Part shown: positions 36,801 to 45,788 of the stretch, piece by piece
Numbering within the stretch: the stretch's first letter is position 1
Layout: each line of letters begins with the position of its first letter
Source: Vibrio lentus
GTDB lineage: Bacteria > Pseudomonadota > Gammaproteobacteria > Enterobacterales > Vibrionaceae
DNA: 64,000 bases
Assembly (NCBI RefSeq): GCF_002875945.1
Contig: NZ_MCZK01000143.1
Span: forward strand, 1 to 64,000
Reading direction: 5' to 3'
Translations under genes and position numbers: made by a program
The notes under the pieces: generated by a model
Seen by the model: only the letters and a program-made list of their open reading frames with translations
Databases searched by the model: none
Told to the model about the DNA's origin: nothing

Positions 36801-39800
36801 AAGCTCGGACAGTGTTGGCGTCGTAGAGTCTAATAAACTTTCTAAATCTAACCCTGAAGCTGGTACGGCAATAACACTGCCATCGAAATAAAGAGTCAGG
36901 TCAGCGGGAAGGCTATCAATCACATATCCCGTTAAAGACTCACTTCCATCAATATCTTGATTCACAGATGGTTCAAGATTCAATCCAATTTGACTGTCTT
37001 CAATACCTTGAGTACTCACCGTTTGGCCATCTTCTTGATCGACAATCGGTGCTAATTCTACCTTCAACGTCATCGGGAATTCGCCCGAATCACCATCAGG
37101 CTCTGTCGAGATAGCAATAACAGTTAGCTCTAGCTCGCCACTAAAATCAGTAATTGGCTTGAGATACAAATCGTTCAGTTGGGCGTTAGAAACCTGGAAT
37201 ACAGGGCCTGTTACATCATCAATGTAGGCGATGGTTAGCGACACTGGCTCGCCCAATGAGTCCACCAGCAAGGTGCCGTCAGGAATATTGGTCAGGAGTA
37301 TATTAATCTCTTCTGAGACATCGTCATCTGAGGTTTGGACTACAAAATCGAGACGAATCAAACCATCTTCATTAAGAACAGATTGGTTGCTGATGACTTT
37401 GGTATCGCTGTCATAATCCCAATGCGCATTTCCGCCATCCACAACAATGGGCTCATCGACGACACCCTTGAGGAAAATATTGATGGTTTTAGTATCGCTA
37501 GAGGCTTGCCCATTTATAGGAATAAGTGAATCAACCGTCGACTCAGTAGCGACCGCCGTGACGTTTATATATAGATCTTCAGTAAATGAACTGATGTCCT
37601 CTTTTGGCTGAATGTAAGCAACACCGTTAGCGATGGCACTCGCAGGAACGAAGTAAGTATTTGTCCCGATTAAAGCAGTACCATCTCCCAGAATCGACCA
37701 GCCTTCCTGAACTTCAATAATATAACTTAACGATTCAGAGCCATCAGTATCAGCAAGCACACCATCAATCACCTCATTCAAGACGATTTTTTCATCTTCT
37801 AATCCTTTGTAGTCCTTAACCGATACATGTGGAGTATCAGCATCCGGTGAAATCTCGACAACTACGGTATTAACAATATCGGCTGTTTTATCATCGGGGT
37901 CAGCGAAGGTGTTTCCCGCTTCGGTTGCAATCGCAGTAATCTCAAACTCGAATCGACCCGCAAGGTTTTCATCGGCTCTGATTTCCATTTTGTCGATTTG
38001 GGTCTGGGTGTACTCTTTACCTTCTTTAACGGCGTTTCCGTTCAAGGTGATATTCAGCCCATCTGGAATCCCACTAATGGTATAAGACAGTTCTTCAGAT
38101 GTATCTTGGTCAACCAACTGAGCGGTGATATCTAATTTAATTGGGTCCGCATCATCTTCTACGGATTGGTAAGTAAATACAGAATCTGACCAATCCGGGG
38201 CATCCGCTACGGGTAAAACGGAAACGGCAATGTCGGCCGTGAGTTCTTTTGGAACCGTATCAGTACTAATAATAGCGTTGATCGCTAGAATAACCGTTGA
38301 GGTCGTATTCGATTCATGGAGGGCAGGTCGATAAGTCAACTGACCATTCGGGCCGGTAAACTGACTGTCAATCGCCGTTAACTGATTACCTGAAAGCGTC
38401 ACCTTGCCATCAACCACTTGAAGCAATACACCATTTAAATACAGGCTACCGCCTTGCAAAGAAGCTTCTGAGAATTCGATAGCCGTAACGGTTTCGCTTT
38501 GGTCCACGTCTCCAGTAGAAACACTCACTACAATAATGGCGTCGTTATCTTCTGTGGTTTCTGAATCTTCATAGCGAATAAAGCCTTCGTTATCATCCAG
38601 TATGAGCTCCGCGTTACTAACGACTTCATCGCCATCGGCATCTCGCACCAAATAGTCAATATCATCGACGATCTTAGGATCCGCAGGATTAGTCGTTACA
38701 TTTGGGTTCGTGGTTAGCTGATAGCTACCATCAGGTGAAAGGGTAAATTGACCATAAATTGAATTACTGTCGTAAACATTAATTAGGTCAATCGTTATCG
38801 GGGTATCAGCATCCACAAAGGTGTAGGTAGTACCGCGATAATCGAAACTTACAATAGTTGCGCCATCGGCACCTGCGAACTCTTCTGTCAGGAACTGTCC
38901 ATTTAGGTTATCACCCTCAACCATTTCAATTGATCCTGAACGCGCAACCGGAATGGCATCTTTCACATTCACTACATAGATGGCAGGATCTGAACTATCT
39001 CCATCTGCGTCGTTAACAGTTAGTTCAAAATTAAGAGCCAGATTATTCTCTCCATCAGCATTGGCGTGATCGAGTGGTGCATACAGGTCAAACTCCGTCG
39101 TCCCATCAGTATTAAAACGGATTCTAAATACGTTGTTTCCATCAGAATCTTGACCATAATACCAACCATCAGAATCAACATCTTGAAGTGAAATGTCTTT
39201 TCCTGCGCTGCTGTAACCAAGCGCATCAAAAGCGGATGTATTGATCGTAACAGAAACGACGTCATCAGACCCCTCAATGATCCCTAGTGAAGGACTAGAG
39301 ACTTCTGATCCTGATGGCTGACCGTCCCCCAATAAACCATCTTCATCAACAGAAATACTCCCGATGACAGATATTTCAGGGTCTTTACCGTCATAGATCT
39401 TAATATCTGATTCTTGCGTATCTCGAGAACCATCTGAGTCAATGGTGACAATAGAGGCCGGAATGGTCAGCTCGGTGTCTTTAGAGCCTGAGCCGTGATC
39501 AATGGACTGATATAGCTCAATAACAACATCAACATTTGTCGAACCATTGGCTTCTAGACTAAAATCATCGGGTAGTTTGATTTTGAAGACAGCATCGCCA
39601 TTACTAAGGACAGCATCAAAGGTACCATTACCGTTATCACGCCAAGTCAGTGCTTCACCATTACTGGTTACCGCTACACTATCGCTATCAAAAACAGCTT
39701 GGCCCGTGGTCACGTCCAAACCTAAGAAAACCAGAGGGTCATTACCCGCAGTAACAGCCAAAGTCACACTCGCTGTTGAACCGACTCCCGAAGGAGTGCT

Positions 39801-42800
39801 ATCAGCGACAGGAATTTCACTGAGCTCAACTGTCCCTGAACCAATCGTCGGCTCACCGCCATCAGTCACTGACACGTTCAAAGTTAATTGAGTTTCATCG
39901 TTATCATCATCTCTTGCAGTAACAACGAAAGGGATTTGATCGGTGGATGAGCTTTGATCTAAACCTTTATTGAGAGCAAAGGTATACGTCACATCAGAAT
40001 CAACTTGGTTATCTGTCGGTGGGAAACTAAGCGTAAAAGCAATGTTTTCAGCACTAACAGAGCCGACGTAACCTGTCAGCAGCTCACCACCCGGCGAAAC
40101 TGTATAAACGATTTGGACGCCGCCACTAAACAATAACGGTTGATCAGCTGCGGAAAAGTACAGTGCTCCCTCATAGTCACTACCAAGATTGACACTGAAA
40201 ACACCCGTGCTCGATGTAATTCCACTTGTAAGGTTAGATTCATTGACGGCGGCATCACTAACACTCACTAATTCCGGGTCAGCACCATCTTTTACTATCC
40301 ATTCAAACCGACCCTCACCTAATGGCGTGCCATCAAGATCACTACCTTCAATGATCATTGGCAAAGTAAAAGAGTCTTTAAACAATTCGTGATTAAGTGG
40401 CTTGTTCAACACAAGCGTCACATTAGCCAATACATCATCACCGCTTGAAGAGCCAGCTAACGTCAACGTAAAGATCGTTTCACCACCGACTTGAGCGGTA
40501 ATAACCTTTCCGTCAGCAGATAAGGTGTAGGACAACGGAAACAGGATTTCACTGGTTGTGAGGTTCAAGGCATCCAGCTGGTTCAAGGTGCCGCTATTGA
40601 AAACCAATGAGTCTGGGTCTGGGTTGTCAGATTCACCTAAAACGGTAAATTGTCCAATTACGGTTTGTACACCGTCCGCAACATCCGTTTCTGTCGTCGT
40701 CGCATTTCCATCAAGTATCTGCCCGGCATCACCATCGAAAATATCGATGACCGCTGTGCCATTTCCGAAGTCCGTACTGCTGTCGCCTGCAACATAGTTG
40801 AAAGTGATGTTTTGAGCTACTGTGTGATCCAAATTTCTGTTGGCGACGAACGTCCAGTGGCCATTTGCGAATACGGTTAAAACACCTTCATCCAAAGTAA
40901 AAGAAACTGGCGCACTACCGGATATTGTTTGTGTCGTCCCATCAACTTCAACACTTTTTATTGTCAACTGTGTATCGAGGTCGATATCATTATTCAGTAC
41001 ATTTCCTGACGTGACCTCGCCTTCTATCACATCATAAGACTCATCGAAAATTAACGGCTCCGAATCTTTGATTACAATGGGTAGATGACCAATTACTAAC
41101 TCTGTGGTGTTGTCCGCGTCAGTTTGTAAACCCTCAATAACCAAAGCTGTCTGAATTGAATCTAACCCTGCCTCTTGGTCAATCGCCTTATAGAAGTTGA
41201 TATTTACGTTGCTGCCAGATATAGCAGCATCGAATACAATTTGACCATCGCTTCGCGTACCCGTTAGGCTTTGTTTGTCACCTGATACGGCAATCGTTAT
41301 TGACAAACCTTGAGAAGTTAGCGACTCAGCTAAAGTTTGATCTGCGCTAAACGAGAAGTCCGCAAAATCAATTCGAATATCAGAAGTTTGTGTTTCGTCT
41401 CCAAAAATACCGATGATGTTTTCTGAAAACACAACAGATTCAGGAAGAATAATCGTCGGCATGTCATCGATGGCTTCGTTGCCGACTGTATTGAAAACTT
41501 TTGCGTCGATCGTCCATTCCGCAGACGAATCTAAGGTAGATATATCAATATTCTCCACCACCCAATTACCCGCGGAATCAACAACGCCCTCGAATACCAG
41601 TGTCTGAGTCCCGTCGCTTACTTCAATGTAAACCGGTAAACCTTCTGCAACATTGGTCGCGCCCTGCATGGTTGTAAGTTGGCCACTACGAAATGCCAAA
41701 ATGCTAAAGCCATCTAGCGTATCAATATCAATCACAGGCGAAACGGTATCAATAACAATTACCCCTGCACTATTTACCGCAGTAGCCGGGTTCCCAGCGA
41801 CATCAACAGTGTCAGCCTCGATGGTAATACTACCGTCAGCAAAACTTGTTAAGTCCACGCCTTCAACTGACCAAGCGCCATTCACAACCGTTGCCGTCAA
41901 CATAATCACATTGGTAGTGCTGTCTGAAATACGGATATTGACCGTTTGGCCATCCTCGACATTTTGAACCGTGCCAAAGAACTTAGCCGATTGAATTTCG
42001 AAACTGTTGAGAACGCCATCCCCACCGTCATCAACACTCGCTGTAATACTCGCCAACGTATCCTTAACAATGGTGTCAGTCGCTGTAGTAGGGTTTCCGG
42101 CAATATCGATGGTGCTAGCGACGACGGTAAGTTCACCTTCAGTAAAGTTAGAATAATCTTGAGAAACGAGTGTCCATGCCCCGCCAGAAACGGTAGTTGT
42201 GTATTCCTGAGTAACACCTTGGCTATCAGTAATAACGATCGTAATGACCTGTCCATCTTCTACATTTTCGACGGTGCCTACTAGAGCACCACTCGCAACT
42301 TCAAACTGGTTATAAAACTCATCACCAAAACCATCAAAGTCGACATCGATTGTCGCTAGCGTATCTTTGATTGTGGAATCGTTAGCAGTGATGCTATTAC
42401 CAAAGTCATCGGCAATGATCGCACCAACTTGGAGATCGCCTTCCGCGAGCGAAGAAAGATCGACGCCATTAACAACATAGGTTTCGTCATTGGTGATTGC
42501 GGTAGTGGTAACTGTGTTGCCATTGATGTCGGTTATCGTCAGAACAACGGTACGTCCATCTCGAACATCAACTGCAGTACCTGTAATCGTGACAGAAGGT
42601 ACTTCGAATTGGTTTTCGTAACCGTCTCCGCCATCCAAAATATCGACGGTTAATATTGCGCTCGGTAACAATACATCGAGTTCGCCATCGTTGGATGTGG
42701 TGTCTTCTTCTTCATATTCTGTGGGACGAGTATCAAAGCCCGCGTCTGCGAGAGTTTCGTCTAATGTGGAGCGGACATAAGCAATAAAAGAAGCACTGGA

Positions 42801-43067
42801 GCTAGGCTGATCGTTGGCAGAGTTCTGTTGCTGAGGCGCGCTTTCGATATTATTGACAAGCTGAGTCACCACCTCTTCCAACTGTTGTTCAACAGCGGCT
42901 ATTTGCGGCTCAGTGAGAGGTTGAGTTTGGTCCAAATTCTGAGGCTCAATGCTCACAACTTGCACACCTTCAACTTTGGGTTGTGATGCGGGCACTTGAA
43001 GCCAAGTACCATCGGCCAGCACCTGCCATACAACGCCACCAACTTCGATATATAAAATAGGATCCAT
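33897..43067 (-). CDS. giant RTX/BapA-type surface adhesin exported by type I secretion
   Basis: Surface adhesin of 3056 residues. Residues 1-125 are a LapA-like retention region: a small beta segment (LYIEVGGVVWQVLADGTWL), then a Gln/Glu-rich helical linker. I see no TAAG/AAAG-type LapG protease site; the nearest resemblance is DAGF at about 108-111. Four Ig-like domains follow at about 135-540, then a VCBS-like domain (VIEGEVTSGNVLNNDIDLD, about 670-780), T1SS-143-type repeats (about 780-1500) and a long series of cadherin/Ig-like repeats with DxDxD calcium motifs. The C terminus (from about 2933) has an RTX-like LIGGTGSDNFVF and a type I secretion signal. The only cysteines found are at 2279, 2375, 2388 and 2524. 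GAGG precedes the ATG. Confidence 0.92.
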   Translation of the reverse strand: MDPILYIEVGGVVWQVLADGTWLQVPASQPKVEGVQVVSIEPQNLDQTQPLTEPQIAAVEQQLEEVVTQLVNNIESAPQQQNSANDQPSSSASFIAYVRSTLDETLADAGFDTRPTEYEEEDTTSNDGELDVLLPSAILTVDILDGGDGYENQFEVPSVTITGTAVDVRDGRTVVLTITDINGNTVTTTAITNDETYVVNGVDLSSLAEGDLQVGAIIADDFGNSITANDSTIKDTLATIDVDFDGFGDEFYNQFEVASGALVGTVENVEDGQVITIVITDSQGVTQEYTTTVSGGAWTLVSQDYSNFTEGELTVVASTIDIAGNPTTATDTIVKDTLASITASVDDGGDGVLNSFEIQSAKFFGTVQNVEDGQTVNIRISDSTTNVIMLTATVVNGAWSVEGVDLTSFADGSITIEADTVDVAGNPATAVNSAGVIVIDTVSPVIDIDTLDGFSILAFRSGQLTTMQGATNVAEGLPVYIEVSDGTQTLVFEGVVDSAGNWVVENIDISTLDSSAEWTIDAKVFNTVGNEAIDDMPTIILPESVVFSENIIGIFGDETQTSDIRIDFADFSFSADQTLAESLTSQGLSITIAVSGDKQSLTGTRSDGQIVFDAAISGSNVNINFYKAIDQEAGLDSIQTALVIEGLQTDADNTTELVIGHLPIVIKDSEPLIFDESYDVIEGEVTSGNVLNNDIDLDTQLTIKSVEVDGTTQTISGSAPVSFTLDEGVLTVFANGHWTFVANRNLDHTVAQNITFNYVAGDSSTDFGNGTAVIDIFDGDAGQILDGNATTTETDVADGVQTVIGQFTVLGESDNPDPDSLVFNSGTLNQLDALNLTTSEILFPLSYTLSADGKVITAQVGGETIFTLTLAGSSSGDDVLANVTLVLNKPLNHELFKDSFTLPMIIEGSDLDGTPLGEGRFEWIVKDGADPELVSVSDAAVNESNLTSGITSSTGVFSVNLGSDYEGALYFSAADQPLLFSGGVQIVYTVSPGGELLTGYVGSVSAENIAFTLSFPPTDNQVDSDVTYTFALNKGLDQSSSTDQIPFVVTARDDDNDETQLTLNVSVTDGGEPTIGSGTVELSEIPVADSTPSGVGSTASVTLAVTAGNDPLVFLGLDVTTGQAVFDSDSVAVTSNGEALTWRDNGNGTFDAVLSNGDAVFKIKLPDDFSLEANGSTNVDVVIELYQSIDHGSGSKDTELTIPASIVTIDSDGSRDTQESDIKIYDGKDPEISVIGSISVDEDGLLGDGQPSGSEVSSPSLGIIEGSDDVVSVTINTSAFDALGYSSAGKDISLQDVDSDGWYYGQDSDGNNVFRIRFNTDGTTEFDLYAPLDHANADGENNLALNFELTVNDADGDSSDPAIYVVNVKDAIPVARSGSIEMVEGDNLNGQFLTEEFAGADGATIVSFDYRGTTYTFVDADTPITIDLINVYDSNSIYGQFTLSPDGSYQLTTNPNVTTNPADPKIVDDIDYLVRDADGDEVVSNAELILDDNEGFIRYEDSETTEDNDAIIVVSVSTGDVDQSETVTAIEFSEASLQGGSLYLNGVLLQVVDGKVTLSGNQLTAIDSQFTGPNGQLTYRPALHESNTTSTVILAINAIISTDTVPKELTADIAVSVLPVADAPDWSDSVFTYQSVEDDADPIKLDITAQLVDQDTSEELSYTISGIPDGLNITLNGNAVKEGKEYTQTQIDKMEIRADENLAGRFEFEITAIATEAGNTFADPDDKTADIVNTVVVEISPDADTPHVSVKDYKGLEDEKIVLNEVIDGVLADTDGSESLSYIIEVQEGWSILGDGTALIGTNTYFVPASAIANGVAYIQPKEDISSFTEDLYINVTAVATESTVDSLIPINGQASSDTKTINIFLKGVVDEPIVVDGGNAHWDYDSDTKVISNQSVLNEDGLIRLDFVVQTSDDDVSEEINILLTNIPDGTLLVDSLGEPVSLTIAYIDDVTGPVFQVSNAQLNDLYLKPITDFSGELELTVIAISTEPDGDSGEFPMTLKVELAPIVDQEDGQTVSTQGIEDSQIGLNLEPSVNQDIDGSESLTGYVIDSLPADLTLYFDGSVIAVPASGLDLESLLDSTTPTLSELLSSGRLSVTATEDLSGTFSIPITYEVTDTSPTGAADVKDISGSISVTVDARVESDTRLESSGQLYISEDGSPVNVSDAVTFVDADMDGSEYLDYILIDVPDGYSLIIDHPNGAAQDVSGNWIISANGLTSDSIQELAQEILSGMTISSPSDTPVLDIVVRARVIDGEDSKYIDTSFQIQITGHDGGGGTCDPVGPPSPIQPGGDIKTNEGEDIDLTGLLNTDVASDSDNTISFYIPADSLPEGVEISGDGVIAEYDAAGEVVGYSITADGLSKLTLTGLDEDFAGCIDFTIETIETSPCNGETVTTAQTISIQVLPVVDDITVATDSTTIQEDIATDLNLELVLGDSVEDGQLITGEGNSATGKETVNSLTITVSNGVTLSESPADTGLLVDNGNGTWTVTDPSRLSDVLVTPPEHYSGEITLTVTANITDEADCVTETDTQDKTTVVTITVEPVADAANLVTEDIVGDEDNYISLSSLSAELIDQDGSENMSLALKGVPEGAVVAIKVGDSYELVPNNGVDGGTFDGNPTYEWQLDPSQLANLVILPPRDFSGDMNLVLEAITQEIGTTEIRYTESEFTVGVNPIGDKVEFFDLPEQLTGSEDDGIVIPLDANSFETNSDEFLSITVTVNSTSDPSGLVGLDRIRIGSETSSFTSVGGIIQATILVKASSVDELEFFAGDAFGNLDITITGRTVDQNTVLGELVVDTGDPSSQDMTLIITPEPDAPLLSVEYYSIVAEASGTIPLGLDLSLVNPADSEVGFITIYDIPAGLTFSHGSMVSGQYVVDLADVPNLAITGGYNSGDQFDLTIEPSAEIGNNQAVGLPQTLSVEFVAEGDSTITATDDNDLLIGGTGSDNFVFASSGLGSAEAPSYDVIQDFDTTKDTDIIDLKGILDTVASTLNPDNFLDLNESDEGVTISIKPNGDEDVQQNILLADVTFDDLYQGDSSGITEAQILQKMIDDNNLTL

Positions 43068-43210
43068 CCTAAACCTCTTCCTTACAAAAACGCTGACATT
43101 GAGAACATCAATTTACTCAATAAAAGGGGATAAAAATCAGCGAACATTCCCTAAACAATACTAGCAAAAAACAAATTATTAACAGTTAATTAATTAACAC
43201 TCATACGCCG

Positions 43211-43287
43211 TAATGTAAACCGATATCCTGTGACTTACATTCCGTTATATGTAATGTCACAAAATACATCTTGTAAATGTGTCATAA
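43211..43287. promoter_or_regulatory. 33-bp palindrome and repeated ATGTAA motifs between adhesin operon and M3 peptidase
   Basis: TGTGACTTACAT (43229-43240) and ATGTAATGTCACA (43249-43261) form an imperfect inverted repeat around eight bases. The core ATGTAA/TTACAT also appears at 43212-43217. A related TGTAAATGTGTCAT lies at 43272-43285. It is well placed to control both divergent genes. The regulator is unknown. Confidence 0.55.
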
Positions 43288-43321
43288 TCTTGAAATTCAA
43301 GCGTTATTTTCAAGGAATCTC

Positions 43322-45169
43322 ATGACTGCTACGAACTATCTCAACGAATTAAATCAAAAGTATCTTGCGACTCATAAAGCAAAAGAAGACTTCTTTTGGG
43401 ATACTTACATGGGGATAAGTGACGACCATAATGGGTCAACACAAGCGCAAACTCAGTGGACCGAATTTCTTAGCGCAGCTGAACAGATAACCACTATCGA
43501 AAAGCACATTTCTGCCATTGACGAAATTCAAGATACGGAAGAAAAAGAGAGCACATTAACTGGACTGAATGGCTGGTTATCGACCTTTAAATCTCACGCG
43601 ATTGAATCTCAACAATCTCAGAAACTGAAAGCAGACCTCATCAAATTCGAAGCGGAACTGTTTGAAAAAAAACAAAATCACGTAATGACTTACGTCAATG
43701 AGGCGGGTGAAGAAACAGAAGGCTCGTTGCCCGTTCTAGGTTCAACAGTTAGAACTAATAGTACTGAAAAGGTAAGGCTTTCTGCACACCAAACATTGCT
43801 CGATTTAGAACAGTGGCTGCTGGTCAATGGTTTCATTGAGCTAATCAAAAAGCGTAACCAATTTGCTCAGTCACTTGGTTTTAAAACCTTTTTTGATTAC
43901 TCAGTCGTTAAAACCGAGCAGATGACAACAGAGCAGCTGTTTACGATCCTGGACGACTTCGACGCACGTACGCGTGATAGCCATCAACAAAGTCTAACGA
44001 ACTTAGCTAAGCAGAAAGGTAAAAGTGCACTGCAAGCTCATAACTTTACCTACTCTTTTGCTGGTGACGTTATGAATGACTTAGACCCTTATGTTCCCTT
44101 CTCAAAATCACTGAGACGCTGGATAGAATCTTTTGGTCGCCTGAACATCGAATACTCTCAAGCGACATTGAAATTGGATTTACTTGATCGTAAAGGAAAG
44201 TATCCTAATGGCTTCTGTCATGGACCGATCCCTTCTTTCTACGACCAAGGCGCTTGGGTTGCAGCTCAAGTTAATTTCACGAGCAACGCTAAGCCCGATC
44301 AAATAGGCAGTGGTTATGATGGGATTAACACCTTGTTTCACGAAGGTGGACACGCGGCGCATTTTGCTAATGTAAAAATGAACGCGCCTTGTTTCTCTCA
44401 AGAGTTTGCCCCCACCTCGATGGCTTACGCTGAAACTCAATCTATGTTCTGTGACAGCTTGTTGAACGACGCCGATTGGTTAAAACAGTACGCGCTCAAT
44501 TCAGAAGGCCAACCTGTGCCAGACGAGTTGATTAAAGCGATTATTGATAACAAACAACCGTTTAGATCCTATCAAGAGCGCAGTATTCTTGTGGTTCCTT
44601 ACTTTGAGCGAGCACTTTACGAGCTAGCAGATGAGGATCTAACACCTGAAAAGATCACGGCACTTGCACGTAGCAGTGAAAAGACAATTCTTGGATTGGC
44701 TTGCAGTCCTCGCCCACTGATGGCGATCCCACATCTATTGTCAGATGAAGCATCTTGTTCATATCAAGGCTATCTATTGGCTCACATGGCGGTGTATCAA
44801 ACTCGTGCTTATTTCACCGACAAGTTTGGGTACTTAACGGATAACCCAGAGATCGGGCCTTTGTTAGCGAAACACTATTGGCATAAAGGCAATAGCGTGA
44901 ACCATAACGGAACAATAGAAAGCCTGACCGGGGAAGGCTTCAATGCCAAATACCTTGCAGATGAATGTAATTTATCACCAGAACAAGCTTGGGCGATTGA
45001 AGAGAGAAAAATCAAACAACTGGCTTCTCGAGAACGTACAAAAGTCGCTGATTTGAATGCCAAGATATCAATCGTCGATGGTGCAACTGAATTAGCGAAT
45101 AATGAAAAGTCGAATGACCAAATGTGTGACGATTTTGAAGGCTTTATTGTGGAACAGTATGGACGATAA
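43322..45169 (+). CDS. M3-family oligoendopeptidase (PepF-like)
   Basis: Cytoplasmic zinc peptidase of 615 residues. The metal-binding motif is HEGGH, with the first zinc His at residue 340 in TLFHEGGHAAHF; the downstream Glu ligand is expected in the EFAPTSMAYAETQSMF stretch. Family members (PepF, thimet-like) cut short peptides of about 7-17 residues and do not degrade proteins. ATG 43322 is chosen because AAGGAA precedes it; the frame also continues upstream. It has no signal peptide, so its head-to-head position with the adhesin operon need not mean a functional link. A terminator follows. Confidence 0.88.
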   Translation: MTATNYLNELNQKYLATHKAKEDFFWDTYMGISDDHNGSTQAQTQWTEFLSAAEQITTIEKHISAIDEIQDTEEKESTLTGLNGWLSTFKSHAIESQQSQKLKADLIKFEAELFEKKQNHVMTYVNEAGEETEGSLPVLGSTVRTNSTEKVRLSAHQTLLDLEQWLLVNGFIELIKKRNQFAQSLGFKTFFDYSVVKTEQMTTEQLFTILDDFDARTRDSHQQSLTNLAKQKGKSALQAHNFTYSFAGDVMNDLDPYVPFSKSLRRWIESFGRLNIEYSQATLKLDLLDRKGKYPNGFCHGPIPSFYDQGAWVAAQVNFTSNAKPDQIGSGYDGINTLFHEGGHAAHFANVKMNAPCFSQEFAPTSMAYAETQSMFCDSLLNDADWLKQYALNSEGQPVPDELIKAIIDNKQPFRSYQERSILVVPYFERALYELADEDLTPEKITALARSSEKTILGLACSPRPLMAIPHLLSDEASCSYQGYLLAHMAVYQTRAYFTDKFGYLTDNPEIGPLLAKHYWHKGNSVNHNGTIESLTGEGFNAKYLADECNLSPEQAWAIEERKIKQLASRERTKVADLNAKISIVDGATELANNEKSNDQMCDDFEGFIVEQYGR

Positions 45170-45223
45170 ATATTGCTTTAATGGAAGCTGAAAAAGTTAG
45201 CTCTAATTAAACGCATTAACGCA

Positions 45224-45253
45224 AAAAAGGACGATAATATCGTCCTTTTTATT
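45224..45253. terminator. bidirectional intrinsic terminator
   Basis: GGACGAT and ATCGTCC form a stem with a three-base loop, flanked by A- and T-runs. It lies between the convergent peptidase and small hypothetical genes. Confidence 0.87.
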
Positions 45254-45275
45254 ATTCAACTTTCAAGTACTCACT

Positions 45276-45587
45276 CTATACGGCAACGCAAGCTGACCGA
45301 ATTTCGGTATCAAACTCAATATCAACCGACTCAATGCTTCTCAAAGACTTTCTATGGATGCCGTACACCTGCCCCGTCAAAACAATATAAAACTTCTCAG
45401 TTTTAAGTAGCTCCCACGCTTCATCTAAAGATTCAACATAGACCTTGTTTTGCGAGTCTTGCGGGCGAGTACCAGCAACTCTTCCATGCTTACGTGCTAA
45501 TTCAAACAGTCCATTACGATTAGGTTTACACATAAACAGAGTGTCATTGCCATAAATGACACCCTTGCCAGTCATGCTCTTAACCAT
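45276..45587 (-). CDS. hypothetical protein, 103 aa
   Basis: I do not recognise the family. ATG 45587 is used because GGAG precedes it; the frame runs on upstream without another good start. The product is small, basic in the middle and acidic near the end, with no signal or membrane segment. Segments such as GVIYGNDTLFMCKP, YVESLDEAWELLKTEKFYIVLTGQ and SIESVDIEFDTEIRSA suggest a compact alpha/beta fold. It sits downstream of the porin gene on the same strand, separated by two inverted repeats, so co-transcription is unlikely. Confidence 0.65.
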   Translation of the reverse strand: MVKSMTGKGVIYGNDTLFMCKPNRNGLFELARKHGRVAGTRPQDSQNKVYVESLDEAWELLKTEKFYIVLTGQVYGIHRKSLRSIESVDIEFDTEIRSACVAV

Positions 45588-45605
45588 TGTATTTCTCCAA
45601 ATAAT

Positions 45606-45712
45606 AGTTCCACTCATTAACGCTGAGTGGCATACCACATGTCGAACAGTGGATGCTTAAGCCGCACAGAGAAGAGAATATGGTGTAAAGACCGGGCAGC
45701 ATTACACCATAG
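45606..45712. repeat. two inverted repeats downstream of the porin gene
   Basis: CCACTCA/TGAGTGG (45610-45630) and ATGGTGTAA/TTACACCAT (45680-45710) form hairpins between the porin gene and the next gene. Neither has a T-run on the minus strand. They may be weak terminators or mRNA-stabilising structures. Confidence 0.5.
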
Positions 45713-45788
45713 CGTTCAATTTCGAGTATTTGAGTTCTACGGGCATAGACTCTTCAACAGATCTAAGCTCATAGAATTGCTTATGTTC

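Noticed and set aside
34819..42653. Many plus-strand frames opposite the adhesin gene
   Set aside because: They are a by-product of the repetitive Asp/Thr/Ser-rich coding sequence on the minus strand; none has a start signal or a known fold.
33897..43067. Possible assembly artefact or gene fusion in the very long adhesin frame
   Set aside because: The frame is open throughout, has a consistent repeat architecture, an N-terminal retention-like region and a C-terminal secretion signal. A cognate exporter follows directly.
43229..43261. Palindrome read as a CRP site
   Set aside because: The TGTGA and TCACA elements are 23 bases apart instead of six, so CRP could not bind them as one site.
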